NCBI GenBank assembly: GCA_030068145.1
Contig: JAPJBO010001128.1
Location: 1 to 64,000, forward strand
Direction of reading: 5' to 3'
Length of the DNA: 64,000 nt
Source: Diplonema papillatum
Taxonomy: Eukaryota > Euglenozoa > Diplonemea > Diplonemida > Diplonemidae
In this document: piece after piece, positions 11,029 through 24,696 of the stretch
How positions within the stretch are numbered: position 1 is the stretch's first letter
Layout: every line of letters begins with the position of its first letter
Translations under genes and position numbers: made by a program
Notes under the pieces: model-generated
Told to the model about the DNA's origin: nothing
What the model saw: only the letters and a program-made list of their open reading frames with translations
Databases searched by the model: none

Positions 11029-11950
11029 GGTCTGGGACGACTCTCCAGGCTCTTGTGCGAGTTTCTAAGGCGGTGGATCTGTTCCGACGCCGAAGGGTGC
11101 CGAACACAGGACTTGTGTTATCCTGCAGGCTGTGCCAGCACGCAGCGACAGCTCAACGCATCCTTTTGCTGAAGACGATACCACCCACAACGCAGCCAGT
11201 GTTCTGGAGGCCCACCCCACAAGGGCTGCCCAGCTTGAACGGCGTGACGGGGGATTTCGCTACTCTACGAAAGCCGCCGGTTCTGCGCCATCAGCTTTTC
11301 ACGAGAGTGTAGTGGACTACCGTGGCTGGAACGGGTACGGGGAATGAGGGTTCGGTTCCGAAAACTCGTTGCACAGCGCTTTGAATCAATATACGACGAT
11401 CCGCTGTCGTAGATTACCTGCGTTGAGAAAAGGAGGGACAAGCGGAGGGAATCATCTCTTCGTTTTCATTTCGGCATCCAAAAAGACCGGGGAGGGACGC
11501 AAAGAGGGAGGAAGGACGCGTTCGTTCAAAAAGAAATACTCGGCGTAGCTGCTTGGACTCCGAATGGGAAGGGAGGAAATGTAGGGCTAGAGGGGGAAAA
11601 CACAATACTCCACAATCTGATTTGTTCTTCGCTTACACCATTGTGTGTTGTTTTTTTTCACTCAGGACTGTTTTCCATGTTGTGTCGTGTATGTCTTGTC
11701 GCGTAGGGGGGGGCAGACCCGCATGATCTTCCTCGCACGTCCGTCAACGCGTGTTCGGTAGTTACAGCATCCCTTCGGTGCTTTGTGTCTCGCAGCTTTT
11801 GTCGAGTATTTCCTTCCAAACTGGCGCTTATGTGAATAAGAACGCTGGCTTTTGGTTTCTGGTCATGGTAGTAAAACGCGCGTTACGCTCTCGCTATTCA
11901 TTCGTTTTCGGGAGGTCTGCGGGCGTGAGCGTGGGCGTGATTCACGCGCG

Positions 11951-12216
11951 TACCAAAAAGATTAGCATGGCGCTTTCTTTTGTTTGTGCGCACTAGCGGA
12001 ACTCACCTGCTTTTGGTAAGTATCATGTAGTACGCTGCCAACTACTAATTTCTAGTACCAACAGTGCATTGTTAACACAAAAAAGCCCGTTTGGGTACGT
12101 GCGTGAACCACGCACGTACCAAAAAGATTAGCATGGCGCTTTCGTTTGTTTGTGCGCACTAGCGGAACTCACCTGCTTTGGTGAGTTTCATGTAGTACGC
12201 TGCCAACTACTAATTT
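11951..12216. repeat. Pair of 100-bp direct repeats (unit 2)
   Basis: Copy of the pair in unit 1, with the same spacing. Confidence 0.85.
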
Positions 12217-12399
12217 TTCGAGACTGGAGGTCCTATGAACATGCATTGTGAATAGCCTCTATTCGAGCCAACCCCACTTTTCTCTACACTCAAAAGTGTA
12301 TTGTTTTTTTTTGGAGCTGGGGATGTGCGAAGCTAGCTTTTTTTTCCCCTGCCAACCTGCCTTGTTTTTCATTCATTCATTCATTCGGCAAAGACCTGG

Positions 12400-13036
12400 C
12401 TGGGGGGGGCCCAAATACAATAGGTATAATATTGTATTTGGAGGGGAAGGATAGAGAAACCCGGGTTTTCAAACAGTCTGGATGCAGATAGTCAGGGTGC
12501 AGGCACCTGCAGGTCAACATTGGAGGAGATTTGGCAAATATTTTGTGGGATGGAAAGAGCTGCCTCCCGGCATGTATGACACCTTTTCTGCACTCGATGT
12601 GGCCAAAAATCTGGCACCCAGATAGCATTTCAGACTTTAGAAAAACCACTCCGCCGAGGAATCGAACCAGCACCCTCAGCAGCACATGTGGGTGTGGTGA
12701 CCGCTGGACCACGGGCTAAAAAAAAGCGGGCAATTCTTTTTGTTTTGGAGTAGGCCTGAAAAATTATGCGCCCCCTAACCTGAGGAAAATGCCACAGATA
12801 GCGAAATCAAGTAGCAGGATTGAACTTTCAGCTTTGGGAGTGTTCCACATTGAACTTCTCTCGAAAAAGAAGCTGCTCTCGTGACGGGAAGCCCGTGGAA
12901 CCCCCTGCAAAACCCCAATGGGGACAAATAATATTGTATTCCGAAACAATGCTCAACGAAACCCCCATTTCAGCGTACCTATTGTATTCCGAAATAATAT
13001 TGTATTTGAGTACCTATTGTATTTGGGCCCCCCCAG
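12400..13036. mobile_element. 637-bp TIR element with internal SINE (unit 2)
   Basis: Same length and ends as in unit 1. The left flank differs by a few bases (gg rather than ta before the first ctgg). Confidence 0.8.
12652..12716 (-). mobile_element. SINE tRNA-like head (unit 2)
   Basis: A-box and B-box copy as in unit 1, inside the TIR element. Confidence 0.6.
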
Positions 13037-13895
13037 TAGTACGGCGTCGTGGATGGTAACTCAGGCGAACAGTCGGTCCGGGTTTGTGGTTGATTGACAG
13101 GCGTCGCGATTGCTGTGTGCAGTGCTCGGCCTACTGTTCTGTGGCTACTACCACATCGTTGAATTGTTGCAATGTTGTATTGTTTGCTCTGTGGCTCCTA
13201 CCACATCATTGCATTGTTGCCCTATGGCTAGTACGGCGTCGTGGATGGCAACTCCAGGTGTCCATCCAAGTCGGCTTTTTTCTGGGATTAGGTCCATTCT
13301 TGCGGAAGAAAACGGGATTGCTTTCACCGGGGTCCAGGTCCTGCCGGTCCTGGACAAAAACCCACAATGACGCAGCTCCTAAAGCCATGCCTGATCATGG
13401 ACATCATGGACCAAATCGGATATATCCACCACCTGCAGACAACATCGTTCTTGTGCTCGTTGAACGGCATACGAATGCATTACAACTTGTACTTCGCCTT
13501 GTGCAAAGGTGGTACGATCAGGCAGCTAAAGGCGCACCTGCTACTCAGGGGAACCCTATTCTCCTATGATTCCTAATGATAATGGGTCCACAGTTTTGGT
13601 GTATCTGCACCTGCAGTGCTTACACCAACATTTTTAAAGTGCAAGTTCGCTTAAGGATCCGGGGTTTTAAAGTCTCCGGGTGACCATTGTCGCGAAGGTT
13701 CCTTTAAGGTGTAGTGTGTGTACCGTGGCAGTACGTGTGCTTGTGCGTGTATCTTTGTTGCCTATTGCCGACTATTCGACGTAGTTTAGCGCGCGCTCTT
13801 ATTTCCCATGTGCTTTGCCATTTTTAGCGGTATTTTTTAGCAACATCGCGCCAAAGGCGCGAAGGAAAAAGAAATGCCACTCACCCTTGGACATA

Positions 13896-15327
13896 CCGTA
13901 TGCGGGTTTAATACGAAACGTGTAAATGTTTCTTAGCTACTTTTTTGGCCAAAGTGTTTCTTAATTAACACGTTTCGTACTAAAAACATGGGGTCTGACG
14001 TACTTAGTGAAATTTGAAAACTGTTGAAACCCCACGATGATCCCCCATTTTTGTTCCCGAAAATCTTGGTTTTATCGAGCCTTTGAGCAGGAAAAACGTA
14101 TCGCGGTCAGAGTATTAGCGACAAGAGCGTTCTGGCACTTGTGCATGAAGACGACAGGCGTGGGCGGGCTCTGGGATGCAGTCTGTGAACTGCAGCGCCG
14201 CAAACAAGGAATGGTAACCGCAGCTTCAATCATCTTGTTGACATCCTCGAGCGTCCGTCTCTATGAACCAAGAGTCGGTGTCGGCGGAAAAGACCGTTGC
14301 AAGGTGGCTGACTATTTTGCTTCCGCAAAAGTCAGAAAGCGAGCAAGATACAACGCATCTTCGGAGCGACCGGTCAGTTGCTACAAGCATCCAGTGCCAA
14401 CCACGAGTTCCTGACACGCTAGTGTTCACGAAGGTGTTCATTAGGCGGGCACGCGTCAGTGAGGACAGGGTAAGCCGGTCGTATGGAAGGGCAGCGCAAG
14501 CAAAGGCGGAGTTGCCCTTCACCAGGTGATTGTCATCCAGCTTCTTCTCGTGCTCGCCAGCCCCAAGACTAGCATGAACCGCATCCACCTCCACAGCAAC
14601 GCATTCATCGTTTGCCAGTTCTTCAAGCTCTTGATCAAAATCGGCGAAAACAGAACGTTGATGCAATCTGCGCATTCACTCAGTACGAGACATTCGTTGA
14701 AGTTCCGAAGGAGTTCGGCGAGAACGTTGTCCCCGCAACCGGTGGCCTGGGGCAGTGTTGGCCGTGGCTCTCGGAGCTGGAGCCAGCTCCCGGCTCTTGG
14801 GAGCCAGCTCCCAGCTCTTGGGAGCCAGCTCCCGGCTCTTGGGAGCCAGCTCGGGAGCTGGAAAGAGCCAGCGGGAGCCAGTAGGGCCCAATAAAAAGCC
14901 ATCTCAAAACTCCGAGCGAGTTTCGTGGTGACCAGGTTGAGTGACGCAGATTTACTGGAAGCGAAAGTTTCCGATCCAACAGGAGATGAAGCCGACCAAG
15001 GTTTCGTTGAAGACAGCCCCCAGGCAGTGTTGGCGGTGGCTCCCAGCTGGTTCTTCTGGCTCTTTGGGAGCTGGGAAGAGCCACCGGGAGCTGGGTTTTG
15101 GTGAAAGTTTTGCTCGTGCGTGCAGCAGACCTTTTTTGACGATTTTAGCTCGCGATAAGCTTCGATGAAGAGAACCGTGAAGAAGTATGTGCGTGGTTCA
15201 CGGGTCTTTACAAGATGCAGGGCACCGGACATGGAAACCACCAGGTTTGTGACGGGAAGGACGCAAATCGACCCCCTGGGTGGTGCCGTTTTGTACTAAA
15301 CACGTTTCATATTAAACCCGCATACGG
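13896..15327. mobile_element. 1.43-kb TIR DNA element (unit 2)
   Basis: Same ends and TA flanks as in unit 1, with one fewer 21-bp repeat. A few substitutions near 14617-14655 distinguish units 2 and 3 from unit 1. Confidence 0.75.
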
Positions 15328-15782
15328 TATTTGAACATTCTTCTTGGCGCTTCCTCAAAAAACTGAAATGAGCCACTAAGGAAGCTACGACACAACACAC
15401 AAATACGGGCACTGACATCCTTCATCTCAGACAACCCACTCGACAAGAACATTGGCTGTGAAACATTGCGTATTAGTTTCAGTGACGAGGGCTACTAAAT
15501 AGTTTTCAGCCTTTCGGTACATAGGTGTCATCTTCACCGATTCCTGTAGCAAGACCGTAATGACACATGCTTATGGGTGCATGCTTAAACCAAGTGACTT
15601 GGGGAAGAATTTGAAAGAGAAAAGCGAAAAATGGAACTAGTAGGTACGGTATATTTGGGGTACGTTCATTGGGAAGGCAAGAGGATGGCACGGCTTCCGG
15701 GCAACGGATTAAGGTGCACCCTTCTCTAAACTTAACTGGAAGGAATTCATCAAACCCGATCGGTGCAATCCTCTAGCAGCAC

Positions 15783-16328
15783 TCAAGGGTCTGTAGCAAA
15801 TTCAGCTCGGGTGGGAGTGACCGAGGTCGTGGAACTGGAATGTGATGACGCGTTAGCAATAGGAATAAATGGCAAGGCAGCAGAATCAAGCAATTCCACG
15901 CGGTCTTCGCGTGGTGTGAAGGCGGCAACTTCGGGTAGTTGTGCCAACCAATCACGAATACTTGCCCGTTTACACACCTCTTCCATATGAGCATGCAGTA
16001 TGCATCGGTGAGGGTTACTCTTCAGCTCTACCACCCTCGTGACCTTAAGCTTTTTAAAGCCATCTTCTTCCCCAATGGGCTCGACAACTTTCCAATCCAA
16101 GGGGTTTTTCTCGCTGTTGTCGTGAACGAATCCCATTGTCTTAGCATCAAATTTGTAGTGGCACGTTTGTTCGTTTTCTTTTGAAAACGTTCCGCAAAGC
16201 GCCAGCCAGTTTGAGCGGTCATCCTCGTGAATCCATGAGACGCCGAATTTGCGGCAAGCCTCTTCTGTCTTCAGGATGCGGGCAACTGTCACATCCCCGC
16301 GTTTTGCCGAGACCTTGCCACACACCAT
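15783..16328 (-). pseudogene. Unknown gene (216-codon family), rearranged copy (unit 2)
   Basis: Carries most of the frame seen at 25163-25813, from MVCGKVSAKRGD to the stop, but its upstream side is fused to coiled-coil gene sequence (from about 16335) instead of its own 5' part. Function unknown. Confidence 0.6.
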
Positions 16329-16334
16329 GCACTC

Positions 16335-16855
16335 CAGCTGCCGCAGCTTTGTACGATTGTGTCTCGTCCTTCAGCTCTTTCAAAGCGTCCTTCAGCGCAT
16401 TGGCCGTTGTGTCGGATCCATTGTAGATTCCGAACTGTGCGGTATCTGTGTCCCCACCGATCTTGGTGACGCAAGCAACAAGGGCGTCTTTCAACGCCTC
16501 CTCTTTCGCGTTCAACGCCTTCTTCTCTGCTGTCAACGCCTCACTTTCGCGTTCAACGCCTCCTCTTTCGCGTTCAACGCCTCCACTTTCGCGTTCTCTG
16601 CTGCCAACGTCTCCGTATGCTCATCGTTCGAGGGTCTCATCACTGCATCTTCACCCTGTGTGGAAGTGTTGAACGTGGGCGACGGTAGTATGTCAATTTC
16701 CTGATGATGCGATGGTCAACAACTGGGTAAACACGGAACGTACACCAGTGAAACAAGAATACCTGAATCCGCGTGACTGCTGCAGATCCATCACTACTTC
16801 CTGACCGCGGTGACAGTGACGTCCTTTTGCTCGCAGGCTTCTTCTTCGGCGCCAT
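16335..16855 (-). pseudogene. Coiled-coil gene, class A, rearranged (unit 2)
   Basis: Same gene as at 36754-37373. Exon 1 is at 16763-16855, starting MAPKKKPASKR, a lysine-rich, nuclear-signal-like beginning. The intron 16655-16762 is bounded by GT and AG. Exon 2 holds a shortened heptad-repeat part and the TKIGGDTDTAQFGIYNGSD segment. The second exon looks broken, and it joins the neighbouring unknown gene. Confidence 0.6.
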
Positions 16856-16882
16856 TTTCCCGGTCGTTTCTTTCTTCACCCT

Positions 16883-16906
16883 GGTGTGTGTGTGTGTGTG
16901 TGTGTA
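16883..16906. repeat. (TG)n microsatellite upstream of coiled-coil exon 1
   Basis: About 11 TG dinucleotides directly upstream (minus sense) of the ATG of exon 1. The same tract is present at about 37400-37424. Confidence 0.9.
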
Positions 16907-17156
16907 TGTGGATGTGTGGGTGCGCGCTCGCATAAATGCAACGATTGACTCTTCCTCATCAACACACACGATTCCATAACCGTGTGCCTCTCCTGCGCAG
17001 TATCTTTAACGTCCCCCACGCGCTGGGACGAAAACAGCAACACCATCCACCCACCCAACAACCCTCAGCTCATCACCCTCCACCACCCCACTCCACCCAC
17101 CATCCACCCCACCCCACCACTCCTCAATCCACCAGCCCCACCCCTCTCATCGCCCA

Positions 17157-18179
17157 CTACCGATAAGCCCTCGTCCTGACCCCATCCGCATTTATCCACC
17201 GCTTGTCGTCAAAGGCACTGAACGCGCGCTTGCTCTGTCCCATCGTGTACAGCTGATGCCCTCGGCTCTGGGTGGTCTTGAACTGCACCTCTTGATCCAC
17301 CCGCGTCTCCAACACCCTACGATAGGTGTCGATGGTGAACTCTTTGGCGCACCGCATCGGAACACCCTTGGCTTTGCAGTCGGAGTAGCCGTCGTGAGTT
17401 GTGTAGGCATAACTCTTAGCGCGCAAACAGACGACTTCCTTCAACAGCTTCTCCGCAGTCTCGCATTTGAAGTACCCCGGTACCTTTGCTTTGTCTTTGG
17501 AATACAAGTTGTGGTCCTTGGGGAAATTACTGAAGTCGAATTCTTCGGCGAGGTGCTTGTGCTTCTCAGCGAGGTCCTTCCAGATGTCGCCGGTCTTGAT
17601 CTGAAGGATGAAAGAGTCCGTGTCGGTGTAGACCAAGCGGATGTTCTCTCGACCGTATGTGGGGACGAGCTTGTCGTGGAAGAAGCCCGCCATCAAGATC
17701 TTCGAGTAGTCGAGAATCTGACTTCCAACATACACAGGTTTGTCGAGCTTGACGCTGCACTTGCCATGGGTGATAATCGACATGTTGTTGATGATGATGT
17801 CTTGACGGCGCTTGAACCGAAACTTGCTCTGCTCGCGGATGAGGTTCTGTTCGTCGCCGGCGGATGTGATGATGGCGTCGGTTCGGCCACGGACGTTCTC
17901 CATGGTCTTGCCGAAGATCGCGTTGTTCAGGAGTTTGTACAACCCTTTGCCGAAGTCGCTGGTTGCTTGCTGACGGAGAGCGGAGTTGAGCTCGATGTAT
18001 GGTTTGAGCCACGCGCTCTGTTGGAAGGTGATGCCGCGGTGGACTGCGGTGGCGACGAGTCCGTGCTTGATGGCGAACTGGAGCTGTTCGATGTTGATGA
18101 TGTACTTCTCGCGCTTCTTGAAGTCGGCGATGAGCTTTGGGACGGCGCAGAGGGGGACGTCACCAAGTGCCTGCTGTTG
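17157..18179 (-). pseudogene. Polinton/adinto-type pPolB, 3' fragment (unit 3)
   Basis: Fossil fragment whose open frame covers the 3' third of a pPolB, with NNAIFGKT and YTDTDS and a C-terminus ending in basic residues. The first residues of the open frame come from the linker, not from polymerase. Partial, so not a working polymerase on its own. Confidence 0.87.
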
Positions 18180-19072
18180 CTGTGTCCTCCCCCCAGCCTT
18201 CCCCATGGGGCTTCCGGGCTGAGCTCGGGTGCTCGGCTCAGTCTATCCAGAAGATCCCGAGGGATCGCCTGGAAACTTAGCCCTGGGATGGGTCCCTCCA
18301 CCCTGGCGGGGAGGCCCTCGTTGCAAGTTGGCCGGGCATACTGGCTACTGCAGGGGGATGGTTTGTGCGCAAAACCGGGCCCTCGGGGTATCACTCCCGG
18401 GCGATTGAGGCCCGGCGCGCCGTGAGAGAGGGGGGGGAAAAAGGAAGAGGAGCAGGAAATCTCTTCTTCCGTCTCTGCGTGATCGAACTGCCTAGCAGGG
18501 GTGCTAGGACTCGGCAGCCCGAACGAGGGCCTCGCGCGCAGTGCATCCCGCAATGGTCTGGTGGGGCCACTGGCGCCGGGTGCGGGCTGTGGAGGTAGTC
18601 AGCTCGTGCAAGTCTTGCACGCGCTGACGTCGCAGCCCTCGCATTCCGAGCGAAGCTGACCCTTCGCCTTCCTCTGTTTAGCATATCTTGGTCGCCCGTC
18701 CGGTCGTCGCCGTCTCCTTTTTCGTTGCCGCGAGCGGCGCTCGCGCCGCTCGCTTTCCTACTGGCGTTTCCCGTTGTACGCCCACCTGGGTGGGTGAGGA
18801 GGGCCTCTCTTTCTTGTTGCGTCCGGGGGTGACGGGTTTGCTGTCCAGGCTGTCGGAGTGCAAAACGGAGTGGATGTAGTAGACGAGTTCTGCACACTCG
18901 CCGGGATGGATCTGTTCCGACGCCGAAGTGGTGCCGAACAGGACTAGTGTTATCCTGCAGGCTGTGGCCTGCACGCAGCGACGGCTCAACGCATCCTTCT
19001 TCTGAAGACGATACCACCCACAACGCAGCCTAGTGTTCTGGAGGCCCACCTAAGCTATCCAGCTTTCACGAG

Positions 19073-19895
19073 CGATTTGCACGTCAACACCGCAACGGAC
19101 CTCCACCAGGGTTTCCCCCGGCTTCGTCCTATCCAGGCATAGTTCACCATCTTTCGGGTCCCAACAAGTGTACTTAACCTCAAATCCCTTTCCAGTAAAT
19201 CAGGATCGGGCTGTGCTGCGTCCTCAAGGATTGGCACATCTCCCTTTCAGTGCGGCTTGTGGGTTTGACACCCTAAGCCTCGCACACGTGTTAGACTCCT
19301 TGGTCCGTGTTTCAAGACGGGTAGTAGAAGATCGCTGTGTACTGTCGACCGCATTCGGGCTTCCAGAGAGGCCGGGTTATCGGCTTTCAAGCCGGCGAAC
19401 CTAGAAAATACACATTTTTTCGTAGGAAACCCAGCCGAAGAACGCAAAGAAAAAGAAGACGAAGGGAACGTGTCAGCTAGACTTTGGCGGACACTTGCCG
19501 GCATAGCGGAGAACCCCCCCCCCTTTGAGCCTGCGAGCGTTTAACCAAGACGCCGACACGTACCCTTCGCTGACGATGCCGCGGGTCACCTCCTCAACTC
19601 ATTCCTATCCTGGTCGATCCGAGCAAAACCGAGGCAGCCGGCAAGCCGACTCGCAACAGAAGCTTGGACGATCCGAATAGGTCCAGACGTCTCAACCATA
19701 AACCCCAGTGAAGGAGCAATGATTAAGATTTGAACGCATCTCCAACTCTTACCACTCATCGGTTTCAGGGACTTTTAACCCGTCTTTTCAAAGTTCTTTG
19801 CATCTTTTCCATCGCTGTACTCGTTCGCTATCGGCCTCCGGGAGATATTTAGCCTTAGCAGAGGGGGGATACCTGCCACCCCGCAAGGGCTGCCC
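19073..19895 (-). rRNA. 28S rRNA 5'-region fragment, antisense (unit 3)
   Basis: Nearly identical to the unit 1 and 2 copies. Same borders with the linker and minisatellite. Confidence 0.87.
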
Positions 19896-19970
19896 AGCTT
19901 GAACGGCGTGACGGGGGATTTCGCTTTACGAAAGCCGCCGGTTCTGAAACTCGTTGCACAGCGCGTGAAA

Positions 19971-20421
19971 ATCAATGTAACCACCGACAACACATCAATG
20001 TAACCACCGACAACACATCAATGTAACCACCGACAACACATCAATGTAACCACCGACAACACATCAATGTAACCACCGACAACACATCAATGTAACCACC
20101 GACAACACATCAATGTAACCACCGACAACACATCAATGTAACCACCGACAACACATCAATGTAACCACCGACAACACATCAATGTAACCACCGACAACAC
20201 ATCAATGTAACCACCGACAACACATCAATGTAACCACCGACAACACATCAATGTAACCACCGACAACACATCAATGTAACCACCGACAACACATCAATGT
20301 AACCACCGACAACACATCAATGTAACCACCGACAACACATCAATGTAACCACCGACAACACATCAATGTAACCACCGACAACACATCAATGTAACCACCG
20401 ACAACACATCAATGTAACCAC
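19971..20421. repeat. 23-bp minisatellite, about 19.6 copies (unit 3)
   Basis: One 23-bp monomer shorter than the unit 2 array, otherwise the same. Confidence 0.97.
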
Positions 20422-21320
20422 GGTCTGGGACGACTCTCCAGGCTCTTGTGCGAGTTTCTAAGGCGGTGGATCTGTTCCGACGCCGAAGGGTGCCGAACAC
20501 AGGACTTGTGTTATCCTGCAGGCTGTGCCAGCACGCAGCGACAGCTCAACGCATCCTTTTGCTGAAGACGATACCACCCACAACGCAGCCAGTGTTCTGG
20601 AGGCCCACCCCACAAGGGCTGCCCAGCTTGAACGGCGTGACGGGGGATTTCGCTACTCTACGAAAGCCGCCGGTTCTGCGCCATCAGCTTTTCACGAGAG
20701 TGTAGTGGACTACCGTGGCTGGAACGGGTACGGGGAATGAGGGTTCGGTTCCGAAAACTCGTTGCACAGCGCTTTGAATCAATATACGACGATCCGCTGT
20801 CGTAGATTACCTGCGTTGAGAAAAGGAGGGACAAGCGGAGGGAATCATCTCTTCGTTTTCATTTCGGCATCCAAAAAGACCGGGGAGGGACGCAAAGAGG
20901 GAGGAAGGACGCGTTCGTTCAAAAAGAAATACTCGGCGTAGCTGCTTGGACTCCGAATGGGAAGGGAGGAAATGTAGGGCTAGAGGGGGAAAACACAATA
21001 CTCCACAATCTGATTTGTTCTTCGCTTACACCATTGTGTGTTGTTTTTTTTCACTCAGGACTGTCTTGTCGCGTAGGGGGGGGCAGACCCGCATGATCTT
21101 CCTCGCACGTCCGTCAACGCGTGTTCGGTAGTTACAGCATCCCTTCGGTGCTTTGTGTCTCGCAGCTTTTGTCGAGTATTTCCTTCCAAACTGGCGCTTA
21201 TGTGAATAAGAACGCTGGCTTTTGGTTTCTGGTCATGGTAGTAAAACGCGCGTTACGCTCTCGCTATTCATTCGTTTTCGGGAGGTCTGCGGGCGTGAGC
21301 GTGGGCGTGATTCACGCGCG

Positions 21321-21586
21321 TACCAAAAAGATTAGCATGGCGCTTTCTTTTGTTTGTGCGCACTAGCGGAACTCACCTGCTTTTGGTAAGTATCATGTAG
21401 TACGCTGCCAACTACTAATTTCTAGTACCAACAGTGCATTGTTAACACAAAAAAGCCCGTTTGGGTACGTGCGTGAACCACGCACGTACCAAAAAGATTA
21501 GCATGGCGCTTTCGTTTGTTTGTGCGCACTAGCGGAACTCACCTGCTTTGGTGAGTTTCATGTAGTACGCTGCCAACTACTAATTT
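21321..21586. repeat. Pair of 100-bp direct repeats (unit 3)
   Basis: Copy of the unit 1 pair. Confidence 0.85.
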
Positions 21587-21768
21587 TTCGAGACTGGAGG
21601 TCCTATGAACATGCATTGTGAATAGCCTCTATTCGAGCCAACCCCACTTTTCTCTACACTCAAAAGTGTATTGTTTTTTTTTGGAGCTGGGGATGTGCGA
21701 AGCTAGCTTTTTTTTCCCCTGCCAACCTGCCTTGTTTTTCATTCATTCATTCATTCGGCAAAGACCTG

Positions 21769-22405
21769 CTGGGGGGGGCCCAAATACAATAGGTATAATA
21801 TTGTATTTGGAGGGGAAGGATAGAGAAACCCGGGTTTTCAAACAGTCTGGATGCAGATAGTCAGGGTGCAGGCACCTGCAGGTCAACATTGGAGGAGATT
21901 TGGCAAATATTTTGTGGGATGGAAAGAGCTGCCTCCCGGCATGTATGACACCTTTTCTGCACTCGATGTGGCCAAAAATCTGGCACCCAGATAGCATTTC
22001 AGACTTTAGAAAAACCACTCCGCCGAGGAATCGAACCAGCACCCTCAGCAGCACATGTGGGTGTGGTGACCGCTGGACCACGGGCTAAAAAAAAGCGGGC
22101 AATTCTTTTTGTTTTGGAGTAGGCCTGAAAAATTATGCGCCCCCTAACCTGAGGAAAATGCCACAGATAGCGAAATCAAGTAGCAGGATTGAACTTTCAG
22201 CTTTGGGAGTGTTCCACATTGAACTTCTCTCGAAAAAGAAGCTGCTCTCGTGACGGGAAGCCCGTGGAACCCCCTGCAAAACCCCAATGGGGACAAATAA
22301 TATTGTATTCCGAAACAATGCTCAACGAAACCCCCATTTCAGCGTACCTATTGTATTCCGAAATAATATTGTATTTGAGTACCTATTGTATTTGGGCCCC
22401 CCCAG
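21769..22405. mobile_element. 637-bp TIR element with internal SINE (unit 3)
   Basis: Same length and ends as in unit 1. Confidence 0.8.
22021..22085 (-). mobile_element. SINE tRNA-like head (unit 3)
   Basis: A-box and B-box copy inside the TIR element. Confidence 0.6.
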
Positions 22406-23264
22406 TAGTACGGCGTCGTGGATGGTAACTCAGGCGAACAGTCGGTCCGGGTTTGTGGTTGATTGACAGGCGTCGCGATTGCTGTGTGCAGTGCTCGGCC
22501 TACTGTTCTGTGGCTACTACCACATCGTTGAATTGTTGCAATGTTGTATTGTTTGCTCTGTGGCTCCTACCACATCATTGCATTGTTGCCCTATGGCTAG
22601 TACGGCGTCGTGGATGGCAACTCCAGGTGTCCATCCAAGTCGGCTTTTTTCTGGGATTAGGTCCATTCTTGCGGAAGAAAACGGGATTGCTTTCACCGGG
22701 GTCCAGGTCCTGCCGGTCCTGGACAAAAACCCACAATGACGCAGCTCCTAAAGCCATGCCTGATCATGGACATCATGGACCAAATCGGATATATCCACCA
22801 CCTGCAGACAACATCGTTCTTGTGCTCGTTGAACGGCATACGAATGCATTACAACTTGTACTTCGCCTTGTGCAAAGGTGGTACGATCAGGCAGCTAAAG
22901 GCGCACCTGCTACTCAGGGGAACCCTATTCTCCTATGATTCCTAATGATAATGGGTCCACAGTTTTGGTGTATCTGCACCTGCAGTGCTTACACCAACAT
23001 TTTTAAAGTGCAAGTTCGCTTAAGGATCCGGGGTTTTAAAGTCTCCGGGTGACCATTGTCGCGAAGGTTCCTTTAAGGTGTAGTGTGTGTACCGTGGCAG
23101 TACGTGTGCTTGTGCGTGTATCTTTGTTGCCTATTGCCGACTATTCGACGTAGTTTAGCGCGCGCTCTTATTTCCCATGTGCTTTGCCATTTTTAGCGGT
23201 ATTTTTTAGCAACATCGCGCCAAAGGCGCGAAGGAAAAAGAAATGCCACTCACCCTTGGACATA

Positions 23265-24696
23265 CCGTATGCGGGTTTAATACGAAACGTGTAAATGTTT
23301 CTTAGCTACTTTTTTGGCCAAAGTGTTTCTTAATTAACACGTTTCGTACTAAAAACATGGGGTCTGACGTACTTAGTGAAATTTGAAAACTGTTGAAACC
23401 CCACGATGATCCCCCATTTTTGTTCCCGAAAATCTTGGTTTTATCGAGCCTTTGAGCAGGAAAAACGTATCGCGGTCAGAGTATTAGCGACAAGAGCGTT
23501 CTGGCACTTGTGCATGAAGACGACAGGCGTGGGCGGGCTCTGGGATGCAGTCTGTGAACTGCAGCGCCGCAAACAAGGAATGGTAACCGCAGCTTCAATC
23601 ATCTTGTTGACATCCTCGAGCGTCCGTCTCTATGAACCAAGAGTCGGTGTCGGCGGAAAAGACCGTTGCAAGGTGGCTGACTATTTTGCTTCCGCAAAAG
23701 TCAGAAAGCGAGCAAGATACAACGCATCTTCGGAGCGACCGGTCAGTTGCTACAAGCATCCAGTGCCAACCACGAGTTCCTGACACGCTAGTGTTCACGA
23801 AGGTGTTCATTAGGCGGGCACGCGTCAGTGAGGACAGGGTAAGCCGGTCGTATGGAAGGGCAGCGCAAGCAAAGGCGGAGTTGCCCTTCACCAGGTGATT
23901 GTCATCCAGCTTCTTCTCGTGCTCGCCAGCCCCAAGACTAGCATGAACCGCATCCACCTCCACAGCAACGCATTCATCGTTTGCCAGTTCTTCAAGCTCT
24001 TGATCAAAATCGGCGAAAACAGAACGTTGATGCAATCTGCGCATTCACTCAGTACGAGACATTCGTTGAAGTTCCGAAGGAGTTCGGCGAGAACGTTGTC
24101 CCCGCAACCGGTGGCCTGGGGCAGTGTTGGCGGTGGCTCTCGGAGCTGGAGCCAGCTCCCGGCTCTTGGGAGCCAGCTCCCAGCTCTTGGGAGCCAGCTC
24201 CCGGCTCTTGGGAGCCAGCTCGGGAGCTGGAAAGAGCCAGCGGGAGCCAGTAGGGCCCAATAAAAAGCCATCTCAAAACTCCGAGCGAGTTTCGTGGTGA
24301 CCAGGTTGAGTGACGCAGATTTACTGGAAGCGAAAGTTTCCGATCCAACAGGAGATGAAGCCGACCAAGGTTTCGTTGAAGACAGCCCCCAGGCAGTGTT
24401 GGCGGTGGCTCCCAGCTGGTTCTTCTGGCTCTTTGGGAGCTGGGAAGAGCCACCGGGAGCTGGGTTTTGGTGAAAGTTTTGCTCGTGCGTGCAGCAGACC
24501 TTTTTTGACGATTTTAGCTCGCGATAAGCTTCGATGAAGAGAACCGTGAAGAAGTATGTGCGTGGTTCACGGGTCTTTACAAGATGCAGGGCACCGGACA
24601 TGGAAACCACCAGGTTTGTGACGGGAAGGACGCAAATCGACCCCCTGGGTGGTGCCGTTTTGTACTAAACACGTTTCATATTAAACCCGCATACGG
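23265..24696. mobile_element. 1.43-kb TIR DNA element (unit 3)
   Basis: TA-flanked inverted ends. Three copies of the internal 21-bp repeat. Confidence 0.75.

Larger units (their letters stand above)
7984..17156. repeat. Composite repeat unit, copy 2
   Basis: Same order as unit 1 and in direct tandem with units 1 and 3. It is longer because of a bigger minisatellite and because the left-hand gene block (15783-16855) is more complete. Confidence 0.9.
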